Assembly: GCA_949285785.1 (NCBI GenBank)
Contig: CASEAG010000031.1
Location: forward strand, 62,001 to 126,000
Length of the DNA stretch: 64,000 nt
Reading direction: 5' to 3'
DNA from: an uncultured Spirochaetales bacterium
Lineage (GTDB): Bacteria > Spirochaetota > Spirochaetia > Sphaerochaetales > Sphaerochaetaceae
Shown piece after piece: positions 44,187 to 53,778 of the stretch; position 1 is the stretch's first letter, and each line of letters starts with the position of its first letter. The translations under genes were made by a program, and so were the position numbers. A model generated the notes under the pieces. That model was not told the DNA's origin. It searched no databases and worked only from the letters and a program-made list of their open reading frames with translations.

Positions 44187-45670
44187 GCCCTGTGACCTCC
44201 GATCTGCCCGTTGCGCTCGCGGGCCGTCGCACCCTCCTCGTAGCTGGAGAGCCTGAGCAGCGCATTGCCGCCCCAGCGTCGTCTGATCTCCAGCGTGGCA
44301 TCCTGAAGCCTCTGCTCCCTGCGCATCGCGGCCTCCTCCTCTTCCTCTCTTCTGGCCAGTTCCCCGTAGTCCGTGAAGAGGTCGAGCTGGCCGTCTCCGG
44401 ATGCCGCAGGGGCATCCTTCATCGGGATCACGTCGCATGCGGTGATGTTCAGCCTTCTGACCAGCAGCGCCTTGTCCACGACACTGTCATAGGCGTTCCA
44501 TGCCGCCTCCCTGATGGCCGACGGGATGGACGAGTGCCGCCTCAGATGGCATCCTGCATGCACTCCGGAGGGCACCTTGCGTCCGTAATGGTCGCTCTTG
44601 ACCCGTCCCTTGTAGCCGTGCTTCAGATTCTCTATGTCGTATCCGACCGCAACCTCGACATGCCTTGTGACAAGGCCCTTGTCGGCAAGGGACATGGCCA
44701 GTGCGTCCGCCATCTCGCCCAGGACGAGCCTCGCCTTGTCGAAGGAGTAGGGCGCCATGAGCACCTGACCCTGGCTGAGCGACGAAGAGGATGGTCTGTA
44801 GTCGTGTATGTCCTGCATGGTGCAGCTCTCCCAGCCCCAGGCGTGGTCGATCAGGAGCTCCGCGTTGACTCCGAACATGCGGTAGAGCACCTCCTCGTCC
44901 CTGATGGAGCACAGTGCCACGTCCCCCATCGTGTACATGCCGGCCGCGGCCAGCCGTCCGGCATAACCATGGCCTATTCGCCAGAAGTCCGTGATCGGCT
45001 CGTGGTCCCAAAGCAGACGCCTGTACGACATCTCGTCCAGAGCTGCGATCCTCACCCCGTTCCTGTCGGCATCGGCCTTCTTCGCAAGGATGTCCATGGC
45101 GACCTTGCAGAGGTACAGGTTCGTCCCGATGCCCGCCGTGGCCGTGATGCCGGTCTGGTCGTAGACCGCATGTATCATGGTGCGGGCCAGGGCCTCTGCG
45201 TCCATGCCCATCGGCGCCAGATAGTCGGTGGCGTCGATGAAGACCTCGTCTATCGAGTAGACGTGGATGTCCTGCGGCGAGACGAACGAGAGGTATATCG
45301 AGTAGATCTCGGCGCTGAGCTGCATGTATCTGGCCATGTGGGGAGGCTGGATGCGGATGTCCAGCGCCAGGGCGGGGCACTCGGCGAGCCGTCTTGCGGA
45401 AGTCGAGCTGCCCTCGAGCGGTCTTCCGTAGCTGCGTCGTCTTCTCCTGTTGACCTCGTCGACGACCTGTCGCACGGCGAACAGCCTCTCGCGTCCCGGC
45501 ACACCGTATGCCTTCAGCGCCGGCGTGACCGCAAGGCAGATCGTCTTGTCGCTGCGGCTCTCGTCCGCCACGACGAGCATCTCGTCCAGAGGGTCTATGC
45601 CGAGGTCGCGGCACTCTGCGGAGGCATAGAAGGACTTGAGGTCGATCGCGATGTATGTGCGCTGCTTCAT
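44183..45670 (-). CDS. Y-family translesion DNA polymerase (UmuC/UvrX-like)
   Basis: A 495-residue protein. The palm motifs are YIAIDLKSFYASAECRDLG (first metal-binding Asp) and VYSIDEVFID (the SIDE box near residue 140). The little-finger region follows a helix-hairpin-helix (FWRIGHGYAGRLAAAGMYTM). AGGACACAAGG precedes the chosen ATG at 45670. Such enzymes copy past DNA lesions at the cost of mutation. The yolD neighbour and the sequence resemble Firmicutes UvrX rather than proteobacterial UmuC, suggesting transfer. No LexA box of known type is visible upstream. Confidence 0.92.
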   Translation of the reverse strand: MKQRTYIAIDLKSFYASAECRDLGIDPLDEMLVVADESRSDKTICLAVTPALKAYGVPGRERLFAVRQVVDEVNRRRRRSYGRPLEGSSTSARRLAECPALALDIRIQPPHMARYMQLSAEIYSIYLSFVSPQDIHVYSIDEVFIDATDYLAPMGMDAEALARTMIHAVYDQTGITATAGIGTNLYLCKVAMDILAKKADADRNGVRIAALDEMSYRRLLWDHEPITDFWRIGHGYAGRLAAAGMYTMGDVALCSIRDEEVLYRMFGVNAELLIDHAWGWESCTMQDIHDYRPSSSSLSQGQVLMAPYSFDKARLVLGEMADALAMSLADKGLVTRHVEVAVGYDIENLKHGYKGRVKSDHYGRKVPSGVHAGCHLRRHSSIPSAIREAAWNAYDSVVDKALLVRRLNITACDVIPMKDAPAASGDGQLDLFTDYGELARREEEEEAAMRREQRLQDATLEIRRRWGGNALLRLSSYEEGATARERNGQIGGHRA

Positions 45671-45756
45671 CCTTGTGTCCTCCCTCCTTCTGAAAGGATG
45701 CATCAAAGATCGTCTGCGGGCAAGAGCGACTGCTTTTCCACTGTCGCCGTTTGCGC

Positions 45757-45762
45757 TAGACT
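45757..45762 (+). promoter_or_regulatory. -10 element of pepT, probably leaderless
   Basis: TAGACT ends 6 nt before the pepT ATG, with no purine-rich ribosome-binding site between, so transcription would begin at or next to the start codon. Confidence 0.45.
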
Positions 45763-45768
45763 TCAGCC

Positions 45769-47004
45769 ATGAGAGATTTCACAGAAAGCGTCAGCGAACG
45801 CTTCATCCGCTATACGCAGTTCGACACGATGAGCGACCCGTCGCTCGCCGGCAGGAGGAGACCTACCACGGATGGCCAGGTCGTCATGCAGAAGGCCCTG
45901 GTCGCAGAGCTCGAGGAGATGGGACTATGTGTCACCTACGGTCCCGAGTCCGTCGTGCACGGCATCCTCAAGGGCAACATCGAGGGCGTGCCTCCAGTGG
46001 CGTTCATGGCCCATGTGGACACAGCTGACGACGTCATGGGAAACGGCGTCAGGGCACAGGTCCATGACTACATGGGCGGCGACATCGTGCTCAAGGGCAC
46101 CGTGATCCGCGAGTGCGACAACCCGGATCTGGCGCGTCATATCGGAGGACGGATCATAACCTCCGACGGGACGACGCTGCTCGGCTCGGACGACAAGGCG
46201 GGCGTGGCCGAGATCATGGAGGCCGTCCGCTTCCTCGTCGAGAACCCGGATGTGGAGCACGGGCCTGTCGAGGTCTTCTTCACACCTGACGAGGAGACCG
46301 GCTCCGGCATGGACATGTTCCCGTACCACGAGATGATCTCCGACGTCTGCTACACGCTGGACGGCGGTCCGCAGGGAGAGATAGAGACCGAGTGCTTCAA
46401 CGCGGCTACAGTTGACATCGCGGTCCATGGCGTGTCCACGCATCTGGGCAGCGCCCGCGGACGGCTCGTGAACGCGCTCAAGGTCGTCAGCATGATCGCT
46501 GACACGCTTCCCCATGCCGAGAGCCCGGAGGCCACGGACGGCCGCTACGGCTACTACCACGTCGGCTCCATCGAGGGCACGAACGTCGAGGCCCGGATGG
46601 AGGTCTTCATCCGCGACTTCGACGGCGGCTCCTTCGACCATCGGATAGATGCGATCCAGGCGCTCGCGAAGGCCATAGCCGACATCTATGGGGCAGGCAT
46701 AGACATCGACGTGCACATCAGCTACAGGAACATGGCGATGGCCAACGCCAGGCACCCAGAGGCGCTTGCCAACGTCATGGAGGCGGGCAGGGCGATCGGG
46801 ATCGAGCTGCATCAGGAGCTGATCCGCGGTGGCACAGATGGTGCACGCATGGCCGAGAAGGCCGGCATCCCCTGTCCGAACATCTTCACCGGAGGCCACA
46901 ACTTCCATTCGCTGGAGGAGTGGATCCCCGTCGACGTGATGAGTCTGAGCGTGAACCTGGTGCTTGCCATCATCGACCGCCAGGCGAGGTCGGCCAGGGC
47001 GTGA
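45769..47004 (+). CDS. pepT: Peptidase T (tripeptide aminopeptidase)
   Basis: A 411-residue M20B zinc peptidase of normal length. Zinc and catalytic motifs are MAHVDTADD, TTLLGSDDKAGVAEI and FTPDEETGSG; the dimerisation domain carries HGVSTHLGSARGRLVNALK, and the end FTGGHNFHSLEEWIPV has the last metal histidine. It removes N-terminal residues from tripeptides in the cytoplasm. The stop overlaps the next GTG start. Confidence 0.95.
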   Translation: MRDFTESVSERFIRYTQFDTMSDPSLAGRRRPTTDGQVVMQKALVAELEEMGLCVTYGPESVVHGILKGNIEGVPPVAFMAHVDTADDVMGNGVRAQVHDYMGGDIVLKGTVIRECDNPDLARHIGGRIITSDGTTLLGSDDKAGVAEIMEAVRFLVENPDVEHGPVEVFFTPDEETGSGMDMFPYHEMISDVCYTLDGGPQGEIETECFNAATVDIAVHGVSTHLGSARGRLVNALKVVSMIADTLPHAESPEATDGRYGYYHVGSIEGTNVEARMEVFIRDFDGGSFDHRIDAIQALAKAIADIYGAGIDIDVHISYRNMAMANARHPEALANVMEAGRAIGIELHQELIRGGTDGARMAEKAGIPCPNIFTGGHNFHSLEEWIPVDVMSLSVNLVLAIIDRQARSARA

Positions 47005-47975
47005 GAAGACTGCTGCTGTCGGCACTGCCGCTGCTGTTCTTCATGCTTCCGCTGCAGGCGGTGGAGCTGCTGGTCGGGCCCGGTCTCGAGGTCCCTTCCG
47101 CCGTGGTGCTGCGTCTGGGCGAGGCGATCGACAGATACGGGGCCGACGTGATCCCCCCATCCGTGGAGACGCTTGTCATCGATGGCTACGAGGAGCATGA
47201 GGGCTCGGTTCTGGTCAGCGTGTCGGGGTATCGTCTCGCATTCGACGCACTGGACCTGATGGACAGCATCGACGAGGAGGTCGAGGCGTTCTTCACCTAT
47301 CCTGCATGGCTGGATGCGCCCCGGGGACCGGTTCTCGACTACGTATACGGCTCGTCCTACTCCTCGCTCTCGCTGGAGGATGCCCATGAGGGGCAGGTGT
47401 ACGACCTCGTATCGCCGTATTCCGGCTCCCCTGTCGCGCGCTTCATCGTCTCGGATGTGGAGGATGACGGGCTGGTCGAGCTCGACCCCCTGTACATCGG
47501 CAGGGTGCATGCCGGACTGGAGCTTTGCCGCAAGCCGGCATGGACGATCGGGGCCGCATTCTCCCAGATCTTCTTTCCAAGCTACCAGATGTTCGTCACC
47601 GCAAGGGTGAAGAACACCGCTGTGCTGTATCCGTTCAACCCCTCGATCGGCTTCGAGTACGGAGTGGGGGATGACGGCACGCGATACTACCTCGCTCTGG
47701 CCGGCATCGAGTACGTGCTATACCTCGGCGGACTGCTGGAGAGCCCCTTCACCCTGATCCAGGACGGACGGCTGTACGCCGGAGCCGACATCCTGCTCGG
47801 CTGGGGGGAGGGTTTCTGCTGGGGCGCCAGCTGGAGACTGGGCTACCAGCATGCGCTCTCCAGACATCTGTTCTGGTCGGCCGGTGTCGAAAGTGTTATC
47901 CTGAGAAACGAGGATCTGGACCGCGAGGTCCTGAAGCAGTACCGCCTTTCACTGGGCATCGGAGTGTCGTTTTGA
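47001..47975 (+). CDS. Secreted/outer-membrane protein of unknown function
   Basis: About 324 residues, starting at a GTG that overlaps the pepT stop. The signal peptide MRRLLLSALPLLFFMLPLQA is clear. The N-terminal ~160 residues form a soluble part; from about residue 170, amphipathic strands (LELCRKPAWTIGAAFSQIFF, YYLALAGIEYVLYLG, GASWRLGYQHAL) end in LSLGIGVSF, a C-terminal Phe typical of outer-membrane barrels. It is coupled to the lipoprotein gene that follows. No named family. Confidence 0.62.
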   Translation: MRRLLLSALPLLFFMLPLQAVELLVGPGLEVPSAVVLRLGEAIDRYGADVIPPSVETLVIDGYEEHEGSVLVSVSGYRLAFDALDLMDSIDEEVEAFFTYPAWLDAPRGPVLDYVYGSSYSSLSLEDAHEGQVYDLVSPYSGSPVARFIVSDVEDDGLVELDPLYIGRVHAGLELCRKPAWTIGAAFSQIFFPSYQMFVTARVKNTAVLYPFNPSIGFEYGVGDDGTRYYLALAGIEYVLYLGGLLESPFTLIQDGRLYAGADILLGWGEGFCWGASWRLGYQHALSRHLFWSAGVESVILRNEDLDREVLKQYRLSLGIGVSF

Positions 47976-49366
47976 GAAGAGTCCGCATCCTGCTGGCAGC
48001 AGTCGTCATACTGGTACTGTCCTCCTGCTCGTCGCTGACGCAGATGATGAACAGCGGGGCGGAGGCGCCGATGTGGTACCCTGACGGAAGGTCCATCAGG
48101 GGAACCGTCTGCTTCGTCGCCTACGGCTGGGGAGGCAGCCCCGTCGTCAGTAGGGACGCCGCCTACAACGACCTGCTGGACCAGATCTCCGAATACCTGG
48201 GCTACGACGTGGCGGGACGCTATTACCGGGAGCTGAGCGCCAACCAGTCCATCGCCGAGATCGCCCTGGAGATAGACAGCACCTTCACATCCACATCGAT
48301 GGAGGGCGTGAGCCATTATTACCTGATGGCATACGCCGAGCAGCCGGTCATAGACCAGATGCGTTCGCAGGAGCGCATCGTCCAGGCACGCATGGAGGAC
48401 GAGGTCGCACATCTGTGCGCCTCATCGCTGCAGTACTACAAGGACAACAACGACGTGGAGGCCATAAACGAGCTGCTGAGGGCCATCCAGATCGCCGCAA
48501 GGTATGACATAGACGGCGACGGGCACAGCCCCGAGGAGCTCCTGGCGAAGGCGACGGGGTATCTGGAGGACATCAGGATAAGGCTCTCGAGGGAGCACGG
48601 CGAGGATGCCACCGTCAGCGTGCGTGTGGAGCGCGACCGCGGACTGCTGTCGCCTCCGGTGGTCGGGGCCCCTGTCGAGGCATCCTTCACGATCCACACC
48701 CATGAGGACAGGATGGAGACATACAGCGTGCCGTTCGTCACGGGCGACGACGGGCGCTTCGTCTTCGAGGAGTACTACCCGGTCATGACTCAGAGCGGGA
48801 CGGTGGTCTTCTCGATAGACATAGACGATGCGATCGACGAGGCGGCAAAGGAGACAGGGGAGGCCTTCTTCGCACAGTTCAGACAACTTGCAGGAAGCAT
48901 ACGCACAGGCTTCGACTACTCGATCGAGACGACGATGTCGGAAGGCGATGTCCTGGTGATCATGGACGAGTACGACGAGGACGGGCAGATCCTGGAGTCC
49001 ACCTGGGCGAGGGACGCCTTCGTCGGCTACTTCGCCAGGGAGGGCATAGACATGGATGTCGCCTCCGCCCGTGACGAGGGCTTCTCCAGCTCCATCGGGG
49101 ATCTGGTGTCCGGCTATTCGCAGTACGACCGGGTGATCTGGTCCTCCGTCGGGCTGTCGGAGGTCGAGGTCCAGCCCGAGGGCTACACCGTCTACGTCGC
49201 CGAAGGCTACACGATGATGCTGGACCCGCGTACCAGCCAGATAGTGAACCTGGACGAGATCACGCGCTCCGTCGCATGGGGGACGGACAGGGATGAATGC
49301 CTCGAGAGTCTGTTCTCCCGGTACGGTCTGACCGTGGCGGTCAACATGACCCCCTATCTGGATTGA
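47972..49366 (+). CDS. Lipoprotein, LPP20/FlgT-like N-part (unknown function)
   Basis: A 464-residue protein with a TTG start overlapping the preceding stop. The signal MRRVRILLAAVVILVLSSC ends in lipobox LSSC. The following ~140 residues (VSRDAAYNDLLDQISEYLGY, QSIAEIALEIDSTFTSTSME, YYLMAYAEQPVIDQM) follow the pattern of LPP20/FlgT-type domains. Then a middle helical part (DNNDVEAINELLRAIQIAA) leads to an Ig-like section and a C-terminal domain. It probably works with the barrel-like protein before it; the process is unknown. Confidence 0.65.
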   Translation: MRRVRILLAAVVILVLSSCSSLTQMMNSGAEAPMWYPDGRSIRGTVCFVAYGWGGSPVVSRDAAYNDLLDQISEYLGYDVAGRYYRELSANQSIAEIALEIDSTFTSTSMEGVSHYYLMAYAEQPVIDQMRSQERIVQARMEDEVAHLCASSLQYYKDNNDVEAINELLRAIQIAARYDIDGDGHSPEELLAKATGYLEDIRIRLSREHGEDATVSVRVERDRGLLSPPVVGAPVEASFTIHTHEDRMETYSVPFVTGDDGRFVFEEYYPVMTQSGTVVFSIDIDDAIDEAAKETGEAFFAQFRQLAGSIRTGFDYSIETTMSEGDVLVIMDEYDEDGQILESTWARDAFVGYFAREGIDMDVASARDEGFSSSIGDLVSGYSQYDRVIWSSVGLSEVEVQPEGYTVYVAEGYTMMLDPRTSQIVNLDEITRSVAWGTDRDECLESLFSRYGLTVAVNMTPYLD

Positions 49367-49374
49367 GGGTGCGC

Positions 49375-49403
49375 TTGTACATTTGCCTGGTGCGCGCTAT
49401 GGT
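49375..49403 (+). promoter_or_regulatory. Promoter of the M16 peptidase gene
   Basis: TTGTAC (49375-49380), exactly 17 bases, TATGGT (49398-49403). The -10 ends 9 nt before the ATG at 49413, and no ribosome-binding site lies between, so the leader is at most a few bases. Confidence 0.5.
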
Positions 49404-49412
49404 CTTTCCCAT

Positions 49413-52220
49413 ATGACGGCAAGAGGTTTCCAGACCGTCTGCTCACGCCACCTGGGCGACTGGAACGCAGACGGGACGCTTTACAGGCATGTGCGCACGG
49501 GCATGGAGGTGTTCCATGTGGATTCGAAGGACGGAGAGTACTTCTTCGCCTATTCGTTCAGGACGCTTCCGCAGGATTCAAGCGGGGTCTTCCACATACT
49601 CGAGCACACCGTGCTGTCCGGAAGCAGGCGCTATCCGGTGAAGGACCCCTTCAGCATTCTCGATGCCCATTCGTGCAACTCCTACATGAACGCGCTCACA
49701 TGTCCGGACAGGACGCTGTACCCCGCGGCCAGCCCGGTCAGGAAGGACTTCGACAACATCTTCGCCCTCTACACCGACAGCGTCTTCAGGCCCCTTCTAA
49801 GGCGGCAGGACTTCGAGAGCGAGGGCATCAGAGTCGGCAGGGAAGGCTTCGAAGGGGTGGTGTTCAACGAGATGCGCGGCGAGACCAGCCGTAAGGACAG
49901 CATCGTATCCTCGCATTCGAAGAGGGACCTCTTCGAGGGCAGTCCGTACTTCTTCTCCTCCGGTGGTGACGTCATGGCGATGACCGGGCTGTCATACGAG
50001 GAGTACAGGAGGACGTATGAGCGCTTCTACTGTCCGGCCAACTGCAGGCTGTTCATCTACGGCCACGACCTGGACATCGGACGCATCCTCGATGATCTGG
50101 ACAGGGACTATCTGTCGAGCATGGACGGAGGGGCCCCTGTAGCGGACCCGGTGGACCCTCCGCACTGGGATGCACCGCGCAGCAAGGAGATGACATGCCA
50201 GGCGACGGGAGGCGACGACAAGGGCGAGTTCGTCCTGTCGTTCCTCACCTCGGGCCGCGCATGGGACGGCTATGACAACATCTTCGTCTCGGTTCTGGTG
50301 GACGCCCTGCTTGGCGGACCGTCCAATCCGCTGTACAGCGCCCTGCTGGAGTGCGGCCTCGGCGATGACCTGAGCGACAACAGCGGCATGAGCGCGGACT
50401 TCGACCGCATACCGTTCTCTGTCGGCATGGACGGAGTGGATGCCGCCGACGCCTCCCGGCTGGAGTCGTTCATCATGGACAGCCTCGAACGCATCGCCCG
50501 CGAGGGAATAGGGGAGGAGGTCATCGAGGCCGCCATACGTCGTCAGGAATTCCTCCTCCAGGAGGTCTCCGGAGGTATCCCGAACGGCTTGAGGATGTTC
50601 TTCAAGTGCATCCGCGGCTGGGAACGGGGCCTCGACCTGGGCAACGTGCTCGATGCCCGCTCGAAGCTTGCCAGGCTGAGATGCGACCTGGAGGCCAATC
50701 CCCGCTTGTTCGAGGACTGGATGCTCTCGCAGCTCGTGGACAACCCCCATCGTCTCGGCCTGTACGTCAGACCGGTGGCGGACCAGGCCGAGAGACAGGA
50801 GGGCCTTCTGCACGACATCTGGCTCTCCAGACGGGACCGGTGGCACGGGGCGGATGATGAGGACGAGGCGAGGAGCATCGACATTCCGACCCTCACTCTG
50901 GACGACATCCGCGAAGAGGAGGCGTCCATACGACTGGACAGGATCTCCCCCAACGTGCTCTTCGAGGCGGAGGACACCTGCGGCATAACCTACATCAGCC
51001 ATGTCACGGACCTGAGCGATCTGGATGCCTCTTCTCTCGTATATGCGATTCTGCTTTCCCGCCTGATCCTCATCGCGGGGACGCTTGACCATGATGCGGC
51101 CGCATTCCATGGCAGGCTCAGACTGGAGTCGGGCGGCTACTACGCCTATCTTGAGACGGGGAGAGCCGTCGACGGACAGGTGAAGGCATTTTTCGTCGTC
51201 ACCGTGAAGTGCCTGAGCCGCCGTACAAGGACCTGTCTGGACCTCTTGGCGCAGTGGATCCACAGACTGGACATACATGACCGCAAGGCCATCCAGGATG
51301 CGCTCAACGACATCATCGGGGACTACGCCTCATACATAGAGGAGTCGGGTTCCTCGTTCGCATCCTCGCTTGCCGGATCCTCGCTGACGCCATCGTGCTC
51401 GCTTGCCGAGAAGCTGATGGGCATCGGCTGCTGGCAGACGCTGGAGAACCTGTCCGTGGACGAGTGCATCGCCGGTCTCGAGCATCTCATGGCATGCTTT
51501 GAGAACAGAAGACGGGTGACGCTGCATCTGTGCGCACAGGAGTGCGACAGACAGGAGATGTCGGATGCGGCCGGCGCATTCATCGCCTCATACTCTCTAC
51601 ACGAGGATGTGGACCTGGACGTCGTACGGACGGTGGAGGAGGGCGCAAGGCGCATCTGGTGCCTCCTGCCGTCGTCACTTGCGTACAACGCCATCGCGAT
51701 GCCGTCCAGTCCGTTCCTGACCCGACAGCAGGAGGCGGAGGGCATATTCGCCCAGATCTGCTCGTCGACACGGCTGTGGGAGCTGGTGAGGATGGAGGGA
51801 GGCGCCTATGGTGCCGAGGCCTCGCTGGACAGCATGGAGGAGGTCTTCAACGTTTCCACGTACCGCGATCCGCATGTCTCCTGGAGCTTCGATGCCATTC
51901 GCCGGGCGATGGAGGAGGTCGAGATCACCGACGAGACGGTGGACAGCTGCAAGATGATACGCCTCGGCCGTCTGCTCAGACCTCTGTCTCCCTCCCAGAA
52001 GGCCACACTGTCCCTCAGACGGTACATGTACCGCATCGACGACGACATGAGGCGGCTGCGAAGAGAGTACATGCGCTCCGTCACCTGTGCCGAGGTCGAA
52101 AAGGCCAGGGGGCGTCTGCTATCACGCTTCGACGATGCCTGCATGGCGACGCTGTGCAGCAGGAGCCTGTTCTCGAAGGAGGGCGTCGCGCTGATGCAGG
52201 AGAGAAGTCTTCCCAGGTAG
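49413..52220 (+). CDS. M16C zinc metallopeptidase (presequence-protease/insulinase type)
   Basis: A 935-residue protein. The inverted zinc motif HXXEH is HILEH in GVFHILEHTVLSGSRRYPVKD, at about residue 53, with KDPFSILDAHSCNSYMNALT after it; the third ligand Glu lies in EGVVFNEMRGE. This is the M16C pattern of PreP/eukaryotic pitrilysin, with the full four-domain length. There is no signal peptide, so it probably clears short peptides in the cytoplasm. The gene has its own promoter and is followed by glpK with a separate promoter. Its last domain has lower conservation, as is usual. Confidence 0.92.
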   Translation: MTARGFQTVCSRHLGDWNADGTLYRHVRTGMEVFHVDSKDGEYFFAYSFRTLPQDSSGVFHILEHTVLSGSRRYPVKDPFSILDAHSCNSYMNALTCPDRTLYPAASPVRKDFDNIFALYTDSVFRPLLRRQDFESEGIRVGREGFEGVVFNEMRGETSRKDSIVSSHSKRDLFEGSPYFFSSGGDVMAMTGLSYEEYRRTYERFYCPANCRLFIYGHDLDIGRILDDLDRDYLSSMDGGAPVADPVDPPHWDAPRSKEMTCQATGGDDKGEFVLSFLTSGRAWDGYDNIFVSVLVDALLGGPSNPLYSALLECGLGDDLSDNSGMSADFDRIPFSVGMDGVDAADASRLESFIMDSLERIAREGIGEEVIEAAIRRQEFLLQEVSGGIPNGLRMFFKCIRGWERGLDLGNVLDARSKLARLRCDLEANPRLFEDWMLSQLVDNPHRLGLYVRPVADQAERQEGLLHDIWLSRRDRWHGADDEDEARSIDIPTLTLDDIREEEASIRLDRISPNVLFEAEDTCGITYISHVTDLSDLDASSLVYAILLSRLILIAGTLDHDAAAFHGRLRLESGGYYAYLETGRAVDGQVKAFFVVTVKCLSRRTRTCLDLLAQWIHRLDIHDRKAIQDALNDIIGDYASYIEESGSSFASSLAGSSLTPSCSLAEKLMGIGCWQTLENLSVDECIAGLEHLMACFENRRRVTLHLCAQECDRQEMSDAAGAFIASYSLHEDVDLDVVRTVEEGARRIWCLLPSSLAYNAIAMPSSPFLTRQQEAEGIFAQICSSTRLWELVRMEGGAYGAEASLDSMEEVFNVSTYRDPHVSWSFDAIRRAMEEVEITDETVDSCKMIRLGRLLRPLSPSQKATLSLRRYMYRIDDDMRRLRREYMRSVTCAEVEKARGRLLSRFDDACMATLCSRSLFSKEGVALMQERSLPR

Positions 52221-52232
52221 CCGAGCGCGAGT

Positions 52233-52261
52233 TTGCCCTGCATGGCGCCATGGCCTATAAT
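52233..52261 (+). promoter_or_regulatory. glpK promoter
   Basis: TTGCCC (52233-52238), 17-base spacer, perfect TATAAT (52256-52261), about 20 bases before the glpK ATG. Confidence 0.75.
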
Positions 52262-52281
52262 TGTCCCCGAAAGGAGGAAGG

Positions 52282-53772
52282 ATGAGGTACATCGGCGCAA
52301 TCGACCAGGGTACGACCAGCACCCGTTTCATACTTTTCAACGAGGATGGCGAGATCGTCGCCTGGGACCAGAAGGAGCACACCCAGCACTTCCCCCAGCC
52401 GGGCTGGGTGGAGCATGATGTCCAGGAGATCTGGGCCAACACAGTCACCGTGATGAGGAACACGCTGGGCAGGTGTTCCGTGCAGCCGTCGCAGATAGCC
52501 GCGATCGGCATCACGAACCAGAGGGAGACGGTCGTGCCGTTCAATCCCCGCACTGGGGAGGTCTATCACAACGCCATCGTCTGGCAGGACCTTCGCACGA
52601 GCCCGATCGTCTCACGGCTGAAGAAGGAGATGGACGAGGACGAGCTCAGACGCAGGACCGGCCTGCTGTTCTCCCCGTATTTCTCCGCCAGCAAGATGAT
52701 GTGGCTGCTCGAGAACGTCGACGGACTGAGGGCCAGGATGGATGCCGGCGACCTGGTGTTCGCCACCATGGACAGCTATCTGGTGTGGAAGCTCACCGGG
52801 CGTCTTGTGACCGATGTGACCAACGCCTCGCGCTACATGCTCATGGACATCTCCAGTCTCGAGTGGGACGACGAACTGCTCAGGCTGTGTGGAATAAGGC
52901 GTTCTGCGCTTCCCGAGATCGTGCCCTCCATAGGCGAGGTCTACGGCTATACCGACATCCTCGGACCCCGGATCCCCGTGTGCGGCATCCTGGGCGACCA
53001 GCAGGCCGCACTCTTCGGCCAGGCATGCTTCGAGCCGGGCCAGGCCAAGTGCACATACGGCACCGGTTGCTTCATGCTGGTCAACACGGGAGAGCGGCTG
53101 TGCTATTCGACCAAGGGACTCGTGAGCACGGTCGCCTACCAGAGGAAGGGACAGGGCCCGCGCTACGCCATCGAGGGGTCGGTCGCAATCGCCGGCTCCC
53201 TGGTGCAGTGGACGCGCGACAGCCTGAAGATGGTGCGCGATGCACGCGAGCTTGACGAGCTGGCCGCCTCTGTGCCCGACTGCGGCGGAGTGTACATCGT
53301 GCCTGCCTTCTCTGGGCTCTTCGCCCCGCATTGGAGGAGCGATGCGCGCGGGGTCATCGCGGGGCTGACCGCCTACGCGACGAGGGCCCACATCTGTCGT
53401 GCGGTCCTCGAGGCCACGGCTTTCCAGGCCAATGACATCTTCGAGGCCATGAGCCAGGACAGCGGAATCGCGCTGAGCGTCCTGAAGGTCGACGGAGGCC
53501 TGACCAACTCCGCTCCGCTGATGGAGTTCCAGGCGGACATACTGGGCATTCCCGTCATAAGACCGAAGATAACAGAGACGACGGCGCTGGGTGCCGCATA
53601 CGCCGCGGGACTGAGTGCCGGCATTTGGCAAAACGAGGAAAATCTGGCATCATACTGGAAGGAGCAGCTCAGGTGGACTCCCGGCATGGACGAGGAGGAC
53701 AGGAGGAGGCGGATCGCATTCTGGCGCAAGGCCGTCTCCAGGACGCTGGACTGGGCTGAGAAAGAGGACTGA
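52282..53772 (+). CDS. glpK: Glycerol kinase
   Basis: A 496-residue FGGY-family kinase of standard length. The phosphate-binding start is IGAIDQGTTSTRFILFNEDG; TNQRET and the WQDLRT region follow. The FGGY signatures appear as GTGCFMLVNTG, and LKVDGGLTNSAPLMEFQADI closes the ATP site. It makes sn-glycerol 3-phosphate for lipid synthesis or catabolism. A strong AGGAGGAAGG site precedes the ATG. No glycerol facilitator (glpF) is adjacent. Confidence 0.96.
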   Translation: MRYIGAIDQGTTSTRFILFNEDGEIVAWDQKEHTQHFPQPGWVEHDVQEIWANTVTVMRNTLGRCSVQPSQIAAIGITNQRETVVPFNPRTGEVYHNAIVWQDLRTSPIVSRLKKEMDEDELRRRTGLLFSPYFSASKMMWLLENVDGLRARMDAGDLVFATMDSYLVWKLTGRLVTDVTNASRYMLMDISSLEWDDELLRLCGIRRSALPEIVPSIGEVYGYTDILGPRIPVCGILGDQQAALFGQACFEPGQAKCTYGTGCFMLVNTGERLCYSTKGLVSTVAYQRKGQGPRYAIEGSVAIAGSLVQWTRDSLKMVRDARELDELAASVPDCGGVYIVPAFSGLFAPHWRSDARGVIAGLTAYATRAHICRAVLEATAFQANDIFEAMSQDSGIALSVLKVDGGLTNSAPLMEFQADILGIPVIRPKITETTALGAAYAAGLSAGIWQNEENLASYWKEQLRWTPGMDEEDRRRRIAFWRKAVSRTLDWAEKED

Positions 53773-53778
53773 CAGACG

